Source: Catenaria anguillulae PL171 (lineage: Eukaryota > Blastocladiomycota > Blastocladiomycetes > Blastocladiales > Catenariaceae). Taken from it: a DNA stretch of 64,000 nt. Positions within the stretch are counted from its first letter, which is position 1. The number at the start of each line of letters is the position of its first letter. Of the stretch, positions 36,237-48,091 are shown piece after piece. Position numbers and translations under genes: made by a program. Below the pieces are notes generated by a model. The model saw nothing but the letters and a program-made list of their open reading frames with translations. It did not search any database and was not told where the DNA came from. The DNA is taken from the NCBI GenBank assembly GCA_002102555.1, contig MCFL01000024.1, positions 186,001 to 250,000 of the forward strand, in the 5' to 3' direction.

Positions 36237-36864
36237 ATGGGAATCGGGTTGGCGAGGATCGCGTGAGCACATTTGAGTTTGAGCAGCTTGGCGCGGATGG
36301 GAAAGGTGGGGCACACGGGCGAAAGTCGTCGTACTTTTGGTTTGGGTGAAACGATTGCGACGGGTTTCACGGTTGTCCATTTCGCCGCACGCACTTGACT
36401 CCTCTTGTCGACCTTTTTACAGTACACACTTTTGTTCTTCTCACGTTTTCTGTTTTATGTGTGTATCCTCCATTCTCTGCCCTTCAATCTGTGTCTTGGC
36501 ACCGTTGCTTTCGACCCCCCACGATCCGACCTTCCTCCACTCTTTATCGGCGGAGGCAAATTCTCATGTCTGCACGCATTGGCTGGCAACACAGCGTCTT
36601 TTCCATCGCACATTTCCCAAACCTGTCTTGTCAACCGTCAAATTTGGCGTTTCGCCTGGGGCTCTGCACCGGAAAATAACCACAATTGATTGGCTCCAAG
36701 TACCTCTTCTTCTTACATGACGCAACTCACACACACGACCCTGTCAACGTCTATCTTCATCCATGGCCATGGGCAACGCCAAGTTCATCTCCATGACTCG
36801 ATCCTCGATGACCCGTTACCGCGACCGAAATATTCGGAATCGATACTGGGATGTGGGGCAAAAT
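36237..36864. other. Convergent intergenic region
   Basis: About 630 bases between two gene ends. Pyrimidine-rich around 36410-36520. Three open frames on the plus strand overlap and none resembles a family. Confidence 0.35.
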
Positions 36865-38816
36865 CTAAACATTGGCATGGCGCATGAATTCAATCAATAT
36901 GTACAACAATCGAGACGCGCTCTCGGGTCTCGGTGTGAATCCACGTACCACATCCAATCCGACCACCTTGCGCGTACTTGTAGCATGATAGTGCCCATGT
37001 TCTTCTCCGTCATGAGCACCACCACCAGCTCGCATTGGCGTACTCGCCGCGCTGTATGCCAAGATGGAACTGTCTGGACTTGCGGCCGAGCTGGTTGCTT
37101 GTCCCCTCGCTGGACTCGCGACAAGCGAGTTGGTGCCGCCTGGGGGCACTGCCAATCGGCCGGGTACTGGCGATGACGGTCTGGGAAAGTGCAGCTGGAC
37201 CGAGATTCGGTTACTCTGGAGGTCGTGGAGAAAGCGGTTGACGATTTTGGGAACAATCTGGGTTGGCGGCTGGGCAGAGTTTGTGTCGCTTCTGGCAATC
37301 TGGCGATGGTCGGGCGTTTTCGGTGACGACGAGCGGGTGGGTGTTGCAGATAGAACCCGATAGTAGACATGGGACTGTAGCTCGCGCGCAAGCTCTTTGA
37401 GGGTACTCGACATTTGGTTGCTTTGGTGGTCGGTGCGCGCACATTTGGATTCCAGTTGGCGGACTTGTTGCTGGAGCTGATGCATCTCACGCGACGAGCT
37501 CGACGACGAGCGGTGGCGATGCTTACCTGGCGCAATTGGGCTGGCCATGTTTGCTGCCGACGAAGACGCAGAGCTGGACATGGATGTCGGCTGAGTCGGG
37601 TCGTACTCCGGGATCACCAGCGCATCAAGCATATTTCTGGTCATTTGCCAGTCGGCATGCGGCAACGCGCCTTTGGCCAGTCTCACATCCTCCTTGTCAA
37701 TCGGGACCTTTGCCGCATCCAGCTTGGCTACCAATCGGCGAATCAATTGATACGCTCCGGCATTCTTCTTGGCCAATTCCTTTTGCCCAGCGTTCAGCAC
37801 CTCGGTCTCGATCCGCAGGCTCGCATTTGCTGCCCGTAACTGCTCGTTCTCAGCCAACAACTCTGCCGTCTTGCCTGCCATCTTTCGCAACTGACTGGTT
37901 GCCATCAAGTTCTCGCGAATCGCGCGCTTTGTTGTCTCGGCCATTTGCGTATCAGCCACCTTGCGAAAACTCGACACGGCATCTGTGACTTTTGCCATCA
38001 TCTCGCGCTTGAGTACATGCTTGTCCTGCAAAAACTTGCGCTCGAGCGCGGCCGACTCTGCACGAAACGCGCGCTCCTTTTCTTCGAGCTCGGCCTCGAG
38101 CTCCTGCAGCTCGCGTTCCATGGCATCTTTGCGGCCGCGAAACTCGGACAGTTCGGCCAGGTCGGTGGTCAGTTTGGCAATCTTGTGCTGCAGTTGCTCG
38201 CGCTCGTCGCGGGTTTTCAAGGTCAGCGATTCATATTGGTCGGCGTGCATGCGTGATTGCGTTTGCTTTTCGCGGTCGAGGGCGGCCAGTTTGTCTTCGG
38301 TTTCAGCAAGCGTCTTTTCGTGGTTAGCGAGCTCGATTCGGAGGAATTCGACAATGTCTTGCTTTTCCCGGTGTCATGATTCTCCTTTACTTGTCAGTTC
38401 CATAACCCCTGTTTTGGCAGAGAATGAGAAAGAGCACCACACACCTTTTCGGAGACGGACTTGGTTTGTGCTTTGAGAAGCATTTCATTCTCGGTTTGAA
38501 GAGCCTTTTGCTTTTCCTTTCTGCCAATCAGACTTCAGTATTAGCTGCACTTGCAACGAGACTGGTGGGACGAATGAAGAGCCGCACGCTCGGTCAATCT
38601 TTTCGAGCAAGTCCTTGATTTTCAGCTCATACATGTCGACCAGGACCGGATCCATAGCCACAGCGGGCTTGGCGGTACCCTCGGTCGGCCCTATCACGAT
38701 ACAAGCACCGTCTTAGAGATTGCGGCACAAGAGGACTGCCAATTGGACCCAATGGTGGAACACACACCTCCCGCCTCGTCCTTCTTGTCCTTCTTCTTGC
38801 CCTTCTTGTCCGACAT
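36865..38816 (-). CDS. CFAP157: Cilia- and flagella-associated protein 157
   Basis: Coiled-coil basal-body/axoneme protein. ATG 38816 begins the Lys-rich MSDKKGKKKDKKDE. Four exons, with introns 38691-38767 (77 nt), 38521-38587 (67) and 38362-38444 (83), all in phase. Exon 2 has VLVDMYELKIKDLLEKIDR. Exon 3 has KEKQKALQTENEMLLKAQTK. Exon 4 opens with QDIVEFLRIELANHE and holds the diagnostic block FLQDKHVLKREMMAKV, TTKRAIRENL and LLAENEQLRAANASL, which aligns with the animal protein in order and spacing. After about residue 330 the protein becomes Ser/Pro-rich (36900-37500), including an Asn/Ser stretch and GTNSLVASPARGQ. Stop at 36865-36867. About 560 residues, close to the animal length. In mice the protein is needed for sperm midpiece and axoneme integrity. 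Confidence 0.85.
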
Positions 38817-39114
38817 GGTAGTGGCTGTGGCTGATGCAGTTTATATGCGTACTTGGTGTGCATCGAGTGGCATGTGTATGTGTACATTGATATGCTGCTG
38901 GCCTTCCTCACCGACCATTTTGTCGTTGAAAGGGGGGGGGTGCGGACACAGAGGCAAAAGTTGGGACGCGACGGATGGATCGGTGGCCCACTATTGTTCG
39001 ATCTGCGTCTGAGTGAGTGATGGTTGGAATGGTTCAAAGTATACAGTGTCGCATCATTCCAGCGTCCTCAATGCCAATGTTAATTCCCAAAGACATCGAT
39101 TTGCACTCTGTGAA
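38817..39114. promoter_or_regulatory. Divergent promoter region with a G9 tract
   Basis: About 300 bases between the ATGs of CFAP157 (-) and the membrane-protein gene (+). It contains nine consecutive G at 38932-38940. No TATA box seen. Confidence 0.45.
38932..38940. repeat. Poly(G) tract, 9 G
   Basis: Nine consecutive G in the divergent promoter between CFAP157 and the membrane-protein gene. Confidence 0.85.
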
Positions 39115-40292
39115 ATGGGCTGGATCACATTCATTGGCTTCCTCGTGGTCCCATGGGGTCTCTCGCGCTGGCAAATGGCCCGGCAGCGCCAACGCCTGGC
39201 TGCTGCCAATCCAGACCAGTCAGTGAATGGCAACTCTTCATCAAGCGCATCGTGGTCGGATCAGTTTGCCACCTTCCTACTGTGGTCCATCATTGCCAAA
39301 TCCATCTACACGCTGCTCCAGCAACCCACCGACCTCTTTGTCTCGCCCGGCCTTCCACTCAGTGCGCCGTCGTATGCCTTCCGCGCCTCGACTGCCCGTC
39401 TCCTTACCACCCTGCGCGAATCTGGTGATCCGGCCATTGCACCCACCATGCCCATGGACGGGTCGCTGCTCCCGCGCGGCTACTTACCTTCCACCACGGG
39501 CGACCAGATCATCGCCCTGTACCGCCTCCTTCGGACCTACCCATCGCTGCGTTCCGCGTATGCGGTTCTTGGGCCACAACCTTTGCTCACATGCACCTAT
39601 TGCTCGCCAACCGAACTCGACGATCTCATTCGCGACGCCGCGTCGGCTGATGACAATGGGTCTGCGGTTTTGTCAAGTTCCTACTTTGTCCACGCCCTGC
39701 CTTCCCTCCTCCGCCCGTACCTCGCGGCCGCCATCCTGTTTGGCCTCGCAACTCTGAGCGCGCGGCGGTCCGGCTGGCGTAGCTTCTCGGTTTGGACCAT
39801 CCTCATCCTCGCCACGCTGGACCTGTGCGCGCGCACTGGCATCTTTGACCTTGCCGATCTCGGGCTCGGCCAACATTACTTGCGCTCGGACCTTCCCTAC
39901 TACTCGTTACAACTCATCCAGCACGTGACGTGGGCATTGCTCGCGGGCTTGCTCTTGTACTACCCGCGGCCGGACGTGCCCAATGTTGCCGAGCTCATGG
40001 CCAATCAGCTCGCCCCTGCAATCAGTGTGACGTTGCAAGCCGCGAGGGCTGCAGAGTTGTTGGCGTCGTGTGCATTGTGTTGAGTCCCGAGGCGAGGGAC
40101 AGATATGCGGCAGTGTTTGAGGGCAGGGACAAGGTGGCTAAGCGGGTCAGGGAAAGTGAGGCGGTTGTGAATGCGCGCAAGGACGCCGTGGAAAGGGGTG
40201 GGGCAGAGATGGCCAGGGTAAAGGAGGAGGCCGAGGAATTGGTCAAGCAGATGTTGGCGGCGGGTGGGGTCGAGTATGGCCAGGGCAGGTAG
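39115..40292 (+). CDS. Multi-pass membrane protein, function unknown
   Basis: First in-frame ATG is 39115 (MGWITFIGFLVVPWGLSRW). Predicted membrane segments: residues about 1-18, FATFLLWSIIAKSIYTLL, a central pair PYLAAAILFGLATL and FSVWTILILATLDLCARTGI, and LIQHVTWALLAGLLLYY. Between them is a soluble part with a Cys-x2-Cys signature (LGPQPLLTCTYC), the style of a conserved fungal ER-membrane family whose function I cannot name. The first frame stops at 40083, but one extra T in the run at about 40081 gives CALCLSPEARDRYAAVF and a basic coiled tail ending at TAG 40290-40292. About 390 residues with that correction. The gene is divergent from CFAP157. Confidence 0.7.
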
Positions 40293-41206
40293 ATGGGATT
40301 GAGCAAGTATTGTGTTGTTTTCCGCGAATCGAACTCTTTTGTCTTGCATTGACTCGACGTTGTCTCCTCTACTAAGTGCTTCACACTCTGTTCAGGTTGA
40401 GCGATTGGGTTCAGTGAATTCTGAAGAGCATGGATATGTAGATGTGAACAAGTCCAAGCGTTGTTCTCCTCGTTGAGGAACGAACGATGGTGGCCATTCA
40501 CTCGGGTAATGATCCAAAGCACCGAAAAATAGCATGACTCAGAATTGATACAATAAGTTCAGTCGGATCGGATGCCCATGTTGGCGTGGGCGGCGTGATG
40601 CAGAACCTGGCATGGCGGCAGTAAATACTTATCGCCTCGGCTCTTTGCAGCCTTTTCTGCCCCCTTAGTGACCAGGGTCCGCGCGCACGATTCGACGCTG
40701 CATCGCTCTTGAGAAGGCGCATCCAACTCCCTCCCACCTTCAGAGCAAGGGCTGGTGAAACACGCACAGACCGATCCGACCATTTCGCCGGTTGTGGACC
40801 GAATTGAACCCGACGGCAAGCCATTGTGTATACCTTGTCAGTGGTCAGCACGGTAGGGCCATGGCTTTGACGCGCCGTGTACGGTAACGTGACAGCTCTG
40901 AGACAACTGAATCTCATCGATTTCGCAGGTCACACCCAGCGCCGAGGGGTCGCTGCACACAGACGGGAGCACGACTATGTATTGACAACTTACGGGAACG
41001 AAAAATGAAAATGGCAAACCAATCCACAAAATCTTTGGGCGTGAACCAAGAGCAACAATCACAGGGGAGAAGCAGAATAGACAAAAACAAGAACACGATA
41101 AATGCAGACACATGCAGGGAAAGACAGACAACAAGAAAGAGGAATAAAATAGAGAAGAGAGAAAGAAACGACGTTGGGCCAGCGCAAGTGAGACACAGGG
41201 AGCAGA
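40293..41206. other. Convergent intergenic region
   Basis: About 900 bases between two gene ends. A minus-strand frame (40917-40498, 139 codons) is open but resembles nothing and lacks a clear context. A-rich between 41000 and 41170. Confidence 0.35.
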
Positions 41207-44200
41207 TTACATGGACGCATACGACACAACTGCCACACCCACCGCCACCGACAAGACGGCCAACAGCGACTTGACATAAGTGTTGTTGGTGCCCTGTACT
41301 TGGCTGCGCTGCGCCTCGTCCGTGCTCGCCACCGTTGCCGCCGCAAAGTCCATGCCGCCGCGCGTGATCGTCTTGCCAAAGTCTTCGTCGTCACCGCCGC
41401 CTGCAGTCTCGTTTATCGAGTGCATCAAGGGCTCGGATTCCTCGGCCGCAGCCAACGACCGCGACGGCGACCGTGACTTGTTTGCAGTCGAGTTGGGACG
41501 CATGGTTTCGGAAAACGAGGCGCCAAATGCAGAATCCGCAAAGGACATGGATGACTCACCACCAGTCGAGGTCACGATGGATTCGTCGCCATAAGGGACA
41601 ATCTTGCGTGGCGATCCGGTACGGGTTGGCGAGCGACGGGACGGCGAGGTGGACGATTTGGACTTGGCAAGTGAAGAGGCAGAAGACGAGGTGGAGAGAG
41701 ACAATGACGGGTCAACAATGGTGGCAGACGGGGGTGGGGTAGGAAGAAGAACGGAATCGGAATCGGGATCTTGTTGAGATGATGAAGCGGCAAGAGACTT
41801 GGTTGGTGCAAGTTCTGCTGGGGTACTACTAGGGGGAACTGAAGCGAAGAAGGAAGACAATTGCGAGGGAGAAGAAGGGTCAAATGAAATAGAATTGTCG
41901 GACACTGCATCTGTGACAAGTGAGACACAATGTTGTCGAGTTAGTCCATGGCCACCAAAGGTGCGAGCGCATGTCAACAAAGACGAATGGCAAAAGTTTG
42001 GATAGGAACAGGATGGCGAGAGCAAAAGTAGACCAAAACAGTGGACGTACGGAAACGGCGCCGAATGCGGTACGCTACTCACCGGCGGGCGAAACCGGCG
42101 GAACCGCCGCACACAACGCCGCTTCGCCCGCCCCTTGCACTTTTCCCTCCGTCCTGACCTCAGGCAAAATCATACGGGCGACACACTCCTTGGGAGCTTG
42201 AGTTGAAGAAGAAAGAAATGAAAATGATTGAGGGAAAGCAGGAAGAAAAGAAGGAATCGGGAGAGCCGGCGTATTAGATACCAGTAGCAACTTTGGCCTT
42301 GGGGGGCGGTGTCTTTGACGATGCCGAAGTGACCCTTTGCCCGCTGAGGTTGCGGTCGTTGTTGCTTGTGACGTCTTGGTTGAGGCAGGAGCCGTCTTCT
42401 TGGACGACGGTGGTGACTGAGGCTTGGACGACGCGGATGATGATGGCGTCGACTTTTTGCTCGTGGGCGGGGACTGGGCCTTTGGCGGAGCTGGTGTGGG
42501 AGCGGGCGCCACCTTCTTGGTTGATGGAGGGGACGGCTTCTTGTTTGGCTGCGGCGACTCCTTCTTTGCGGGCTCGGCGGCCACCTTGCTCGCGGCCGTG
42601 GTTGGATGAGCCGGTGCACTCGACTTTGATGCGCCATTACCTGCGGCAGGCGCAACGGCAGGCACTGCTTGCTTGCTCGCGGTGGACGATGGAGTAGACT
42701 TCTTTGGCGGAGGAATAGTCTTGGCCAGCGTGGGCGGTGAATCGCCGGCACCTCGAATCAAGGGCTCGTCGATGCCCGCACTTGGCTCTACAATCACATT
42801 GTTCTGCTTGGGGGCTGCCACCGAGGGCACGGCAACGGCCGGCTTGGAAAATCCCGCGGAAGTCTTGGCCCACCTACTTGACTCGCAAATTGCTGCGCGT
42901 GCTGCTGAGCCTGCTGGTCCTCGAAAGAAATGGACTTGCTCCTCTGGGCAACTTGTCTTGCGCTTGCTGCGCCGCAACCGACTCTGCGGCAAATCTACCG
43001 ACCTTGGACGAGTACGCCACGTATCCCGTGGGCGACAGCGGCACGGCTCCAATCAGTGCCACGGACCCGTCCGTGAGCAGGGCCTCGGCAAAGTTTTCTG
43101 GAATGCCCGGGCTCGTCTTGCCACCGGCAGCCGATGTGGTGGGCGACGACTTGCGCCTGCGGAACGTGGGCGTCTGCCCGTTGCACTTGCCATGGCTCTT
43201 TCCAATTCTCCAACTCGTCGGCATCCAGCTCGTGCTCGGGCCACGCGTATCTCGACGAGGACATGTCGCCAAACGTGGCGCCGTGGCCCCAACCGCCGAT
43301 TGGCCCACCAAACCGCCTTGCCCTGTCCCCGACGAAGTCGCGCCAAACGGAGAATTAGCCGACGACGTGTATCCCGTGTTGTCGTAGAGCGTGCCGTATG
43401 AGCCTGCACCAAGGAGGTATCCCCAATCGGAAGCACGTGTCGAGAACACGGCCCACCACTTCACGACAAGCTTGTGCAGGACGCCGCCGTGGGGCGTCGA
43501 CGATTTGCCGAGCGGGGCACCTTGCGGGTCGAGCGCATACGTCCAGGGCTTGTTGGGACCGGCAAAGTGAATGACCTTGATGTCGTTTTGGAACCTGGAG
43601 AAAAAACATGGGGAAATTGAGTGAATCAAATCGATCCAATGCGTGTGGCGGTAGCATTGGCTGAAACGAGCGGGTTTCAAATAGACTCGCGCGAACAGAA
43701 AAACGGGAAAGACACCGTACCTTTCAAAGGCTGGTGCATACGTGTAGACCGATGTTGGCGTGACATTGTACACAAACGGCAACCGACGACCGGGCGTGGT
43801 GTTCCAGTCGGAGAAAAAGTCATTGAGAAGACCTTGGTCACCGCCTATTGACGGCAATTTGCGTATGTGCGAGGACAGGAGGTCAGAATCAATGGATTTC
43901 ACCACTTTTCGATGGTCTCACTTTTTTGGCCAATCAATCACTCCGCGAAAATGACGCGTCGCAAAATGCGCAACTCAATTGCGCGATAAAGTGACCAGTG
44001 TGAGAAATGCGGCCGTACCGTCCCAACTACCCCTCGACGCGGCAAAGGCGACCAGCCGGTTGAAAGTGGCGATACTGGGCTTGAGCACAAACAGTCCCGA
44101 GTTGAAGATATCGGGCCACCCGCAATCGGGCGCCGCAGAAAGCTCGTCGCGCTCAAACAAGTCGTCAATGTTGGCGCCCTCGTTGACGAGCGTGTCGGCA

Positions 44201-44556
44201 TCCAAAAACACCACCTTGGCGTACTGGGTGAGCTTCCACACATTGAGCTTGGAAAAGGTCACGTCGAGGTCGGGCCGTCCGAGCAGGCGCAAATTGGCGT
44301 GGTCGTTTGAGCGCAAGGGCGTGATAGGCACAATGTGGTCGTACTCGTCGCGCAGCCGGTCGAGCGCGCCCGGCGTCAGGGCCGGGTCGTACATGCACAC
44401 GAGCTCGTGCGGCGTGCCCGTGGCCCGCAGCGACGCGGCAAGGACAAGGGCGCCGACAAGGTACGATTCCGACGTGATCAGCGTCGCATAGGCAAACCGA
44501 GGTGAGGTCGAGGCCGAGGCCTGTGGTGGAGACGACGGGTGCGGTGTGACAGGCAT
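41207..44556 (-). CDS. GYG: Glycogenin (GT8 glycosyltransferase) with long disordered tail and C-terminal membrane anchor
   Basis: Self-glucosylating primer of glycogen synthesis, using UDP-glucose. ATG 44556. Catalytic domain: FAYATLITSESYLVGALVL, the D-x-D motif in VVFLDADTLVNEG, DIFNSGLFVLKPS and GGDQGLLNDFFSDW. The Tyr-containing SVYTYAPAFER matches the human auto-glucosylation region around Tyr195. Then come KVIHFAGPNKPWTYALDP and WWAVFSTR. Introns 43845-44018 (174 nt) and 43595-43720 (126) are in phase. After the domain, YAWPEHELDADELENWKEP resembles fungal glycogenin tails. About 600 residues of Lys/Pro/Ser/Ala low complexity follow, with further introns near 42193-42275 and 41911-42089 that join in phase. 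The last exon ends in a hydrophobic segment (SLLAVLSVAVGVAVVSYASM, stop 41207-41209). Several one-base slips occur in the tail (43240-42300). Catalytic part is certain; continuity with the anchor is inferred from phases and lack of any promoter between. Confidence 0.85.
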
Positions 44557-45684
44557 ATTGGCGTTGTTTATGACAAGTTTAGGCGGGGATCAGCAGGTGA
44601 ACGGCGGCAGCTGGCGCGAAGTGTCTAGCAAGGGCAGAGCAGGCAGGCAGTGCGCGTTGTCGTATAGAGCGGATTGATTGGGTTTGGCAGCTGGGCGAGA
44701 GAGCAGTCGTTGGCAGGGGCACTGAGTGCTCTTGTATGAAACAAAATTAACCGGCGTGAGGGTCAGCGGGTCGACAGTCGACAGGGAGAGAGCGGGAGAG
44801 CGAGAGGATCGGATCACGAAGACTCTGTGTGGTTGCCGGTTCGGAGAGGGTAGGACGGTCGCTTCTTGTGGGAAAAGGGGCGGCGGCAGGCCAGAACTTT
44901 GTCGAGCGGAAGCCAAGCACTCCTCAGCCAAGTATTGAAAGCCAGTCAAGGGCGAGTCAAGGATCTGCACAGCTGCAGCACATCCCGCGGACCAGCTCTT
45001 TCATGCTGCTTCGCACCTGGCACGTAAAAAAACCTTGTTACTGGCGCGTTCGCGCCTTTGTGCGCGGTCCTTGGACGTTGCACGAGTGAGAGACATGCTC
45101 TGTGCCCAGAAGGCACGTGACCCTCACTCCGCTTTCTTTCCTTCCCCAACCCTCCATTTGCTTGATAACAGCGCACGGTCAAGAATACAGAAATCTAATC
45201 GAATCCGTATTCTTGCGCTCACGCGTGTCTGTGTGTCTTGGGCCCTTTGTCGCGATCGTGCACTATTAAGACGTGACGAACGTGCTTCCAGCGGCCTCCA
45301 GGTTCATGTATGGGGCGAGCTGTCGCTTCGTAGAGGGAGGTCAATACATATGACCCGACCTTCCTACGCCGTGTTAATTGTAGGTTTACTCGCGACTCGT
45401 TATCACTACCTACTTGCACTTGGTTGATTGTGATGTGGCGGTGGCGTCGATACCAACAAGTGCTCAATATCTAAGAACAAATATGTCACGTGAATAATTC
45501 ATTGGAATGCTTGGTGCTGCATGCGCATGCATGCGCGACTCTGCAGTTGCAAGTCGCCACGATTGAGTCCCTGTACGTGCGCATCTCGCTAGTAATACCG
45601 CCACCGCCACAGCAGCTTGTGCATACAGACGCGGCGGAGCGAGCACCAACAATCGTTACAAACAACATGGCGAGGCCGACCAAC
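44557..45684. other. Intergenic region upstream of glycogenin
   Basis: About 1.1 kb between the glycogenin ATG (-) and the 3' end of the next minus-strand gene. Must contain the glycogenin promoter. No gene or RNA gene seen. Open frames are short on both strands. Confidence 0.35.
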
Positions 45685-46900
45685 TCATTCCTCACCATTG
45701 CCGCCATCCCCGTCCGAAAAGTCACTGGATCCGTCTTGGTCCGAGCCGCTCTCGCTGCCCTCTTCTGATTCACTTCCCTCGTCTTCCTCTTGCTGCTGAT
45801 CTGGAAGGGTACGATGGTCAACCCATGCTTGCAACACATCTCGATACTCGATAAGAAACGGGTGCTCGGGATGCGCCTGCAATACTGGTCAACACGCAAC
45901 GAATACAAAAGTCAGCCAACGGCGGCAATGAAATCAAATGAACCAAAGGGGTAGAACACCACGCACACTCTTGACACGCACTCAATGCGCCGGCATACTC
46001 GCGCCTCAGCATAGGTACCAGCAGCTGCATTTGCTCCTCTTCCGACAATCCCGCGACTGGCGCACGCCCGGGTTCGAGCAGTCCGGGGCGTTGTGCTGGA
46101 GGCGGTGAGCGCGCATTGGAGTTGTTGGAGCGATTGGCAGGGCCGGACGTTGGGGTCGAGCGAGCATTGGAACGGCTGGTCAAGTTGGTGCCAGGTGTGG
46201 AACGGCGCCCGGTGGACGAAGAGGAGGATTGAGATACGGGCGGGCGGCGAGAGGGTATGTCTGCACGGTCACCGGTGGGTTTGGACGAAGAGGGCTTGCG
46301 AGTGGTTGCAGAGATAGTCGGTTTGACAGTAGGACGAGTTGTGGGATCATAAGATGCTGGTTTGGTTGGTTTAGGCGATTTGGATGAGTTTGAAGCGTTT
46401 GTCAGGTTTGGTGCACTGCCGCCAACGCGGGAAGAGGTCGGCATTGACGGCGCTGTTGCTCGTCCATAGATCTTGGCTGTTGATGGAATTTGAGATGTCT
46501 GCCTGCGTATTGCTGATGATGGAGTTGATGCCTTTGTGACGGTTGAAGCTGGTGTTGTTGCTGTTGCTGGCGAGCGCGTTCCATCCGCTGTGGTCAATCT
46601 TTTTGGGTTCCGACCTTGGGACTTTGAGCGTGGTCGATCCGCAGGCAACGACGCGGTCTCATTCTTCTTGACGTTACCAGCACCCAGAGTATTGGATGTG
46701 GAGGTGCTTGGTGCCGGGGATGATCCGATGCGGCGAGGCGCAGAGGTGGGAGTGACCTTGACTTTGGTTGGTGATCGCAAATTGGGCGCGACTCTCTTGG
46801 CAGCGCCGGGCGATGGCACTGGGCGGCCGGCGGCCGCCGGGGATACCGTCGATGAGCCAATATTGGGCTTGCCCTTGACTGTTTCATTGAGTGCCAACAT
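45685..46900 (-). CDS. Basic Ser/Thr/Pro-rich protein with acidic C-terminus, unknown function
   Basis: ATG 46900. Residues 1 to about 270 are disordered and basic, rich in Ser, Thr, Pro, Arg and Lys (PSPGAAKRVAPNLRSPTKVK, SSSSSTGRRSTPG). One short ordered part follows, LSEEEQMQLLVPMLRREYAG then ALSACQE. A second exon starts after an intron (about 45883-45968) with AHPEHPFLIEYRDVLQAWVDH and ends in a Glu/Asp/Ser-rich acid tail, stop at 45685-45687. The splice phase is off by one base. The conserved-looking helix pair at the end may be the functional domain, but I cannot name it. The basic disordered stretch would suit binding to nucleic acid or microtubules. That is speculation. Confidence 0.55.
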
Positions 46901-48091
46901 TGTGGTTGTGGTCGTGGTTTAGTTTGTTGGACAAACCAGGCATGATTCGCATGATGATGTCCGATGCAGGTTAGAATGTCAGCGAGCAATTTCGAGCGAT
47001 AGAACGACCACGATTATTCGTTTGCTTTGCTTCGTCGCCTGTAAAATCCTTCGTCGATTTTCCGTACAATAAAATCTGTGCAATGTGTGAGTTTCCGTAT
47101 TTACGGGCCCAATTCCTGGATGCCATTTCGAATGCTGCCGAGTGCAAACGACCGGCATGCATCGGATGCGTAGCCGGCTCCCATCTTGATATGTCGGCTT
47201 GGTTGCAAAGCGGCCCGCATAAACACGCCCCACAGACAATAAATGGCAAAACAGTTCCCCCCCCCCCCCCCCTGCGATGTGTATACATGCGGCGACACTT
47301 TCGGATGCGTTGTCTTGATGCATTGCCCTTGTCCATGAGTCCAATGACTTCCTGACGGAATCGCGTTTCGCCAAACACGTCGGTTGATGCAGATATACTT
47401 GACTCGAGTGGCGGCATGAATGCGCGTCTAGCATTAAGTGAGTATTCCGCAGTCCTGATTTCATGTCGCCGCGGTTTCTCGATACGTGCATGGTGAATGC
47501 TTGCCCAACCAACAAGTTGCACCCAAAGCATTCTCTCATACATTGATTCTCCTCACACACACCCTACTCCGGCAGCTGCTTGCCTGGGTGAATGGGTCGA
47601 GCCGCTTGGATTGCTTGTGCAAGTGATATGGCGCGCGCTGAGCTTGATCAAGGGGGGTGTACTGGTAAGTGAGGTACGAGGCGGAGGGCGTTGTGGATTG
47701 GGCGGCGGCCAAAGTTGGGTGGGAATGGAGCGCGAGGTGGCTAGGGTCGAGTCCGAGAGGGAGGGTGCAGCGAGTGGCCAGGTGACTCGATGGGTACCAT
47801 GTTTTGATTGGCATGAAGCTATTTCCACAGGTGCATAACTTGCAGTTGGACCTGGCGGGTTGACGCCTCCAGGTAGCCGCGGCCAACGTAAAACATTGTG
47901 ATGAATCGTGTCTGTACATTTCGAAGAATGTGGTAAAGGTGATTTGCGAGATGGTGGGTGATGGAAGAAAAAAGAACAACAACTTGGAAAGACAAGATGT
48001 GGGCACAAAGCCCTTGAGCCTGTAAACAAGCAACATGAATCAAGACGCATACTGCATCGCATCTGGCGGAAACGACCACTACTACTAACGT
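46901..48091. other. Intergenic region with a C16 homopolymer
   Basis: About 1.2 kb. Contains sixteen consecutive C at 47257-47272. Between about 48015 and 47820 on the minus strand an open frame (AHILSFQVVVLFSSITHHL, FYVGRGYLEASTRQVQLQ) follows a good acceptor (TTTACAG) and could be an extra exon of the next gene. It is not supported by any family match. Confidence 0.35.
47257..47272. repeat. Poly(C) tract, 16 C
   Basis: Uninterrupted run of sixteen C on the plus strand in an intergenic region. The true length is uncertain given the run-length problems seen elsewhere. Confidence 0.85.

Noticed and set aside
40498-40917. 139-codon minus-strand frame between two gene ends
   Set aside because: No domain, no homolog in mind, no promoter or splice context; likely chance.
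46971-47560. Overlapping open frames of about 190 codons on the minus strand
   Set aside because: Two shifted frames are equally open, composition is Cys/His/Arg-rich as in chance frames, and no family resemblance.
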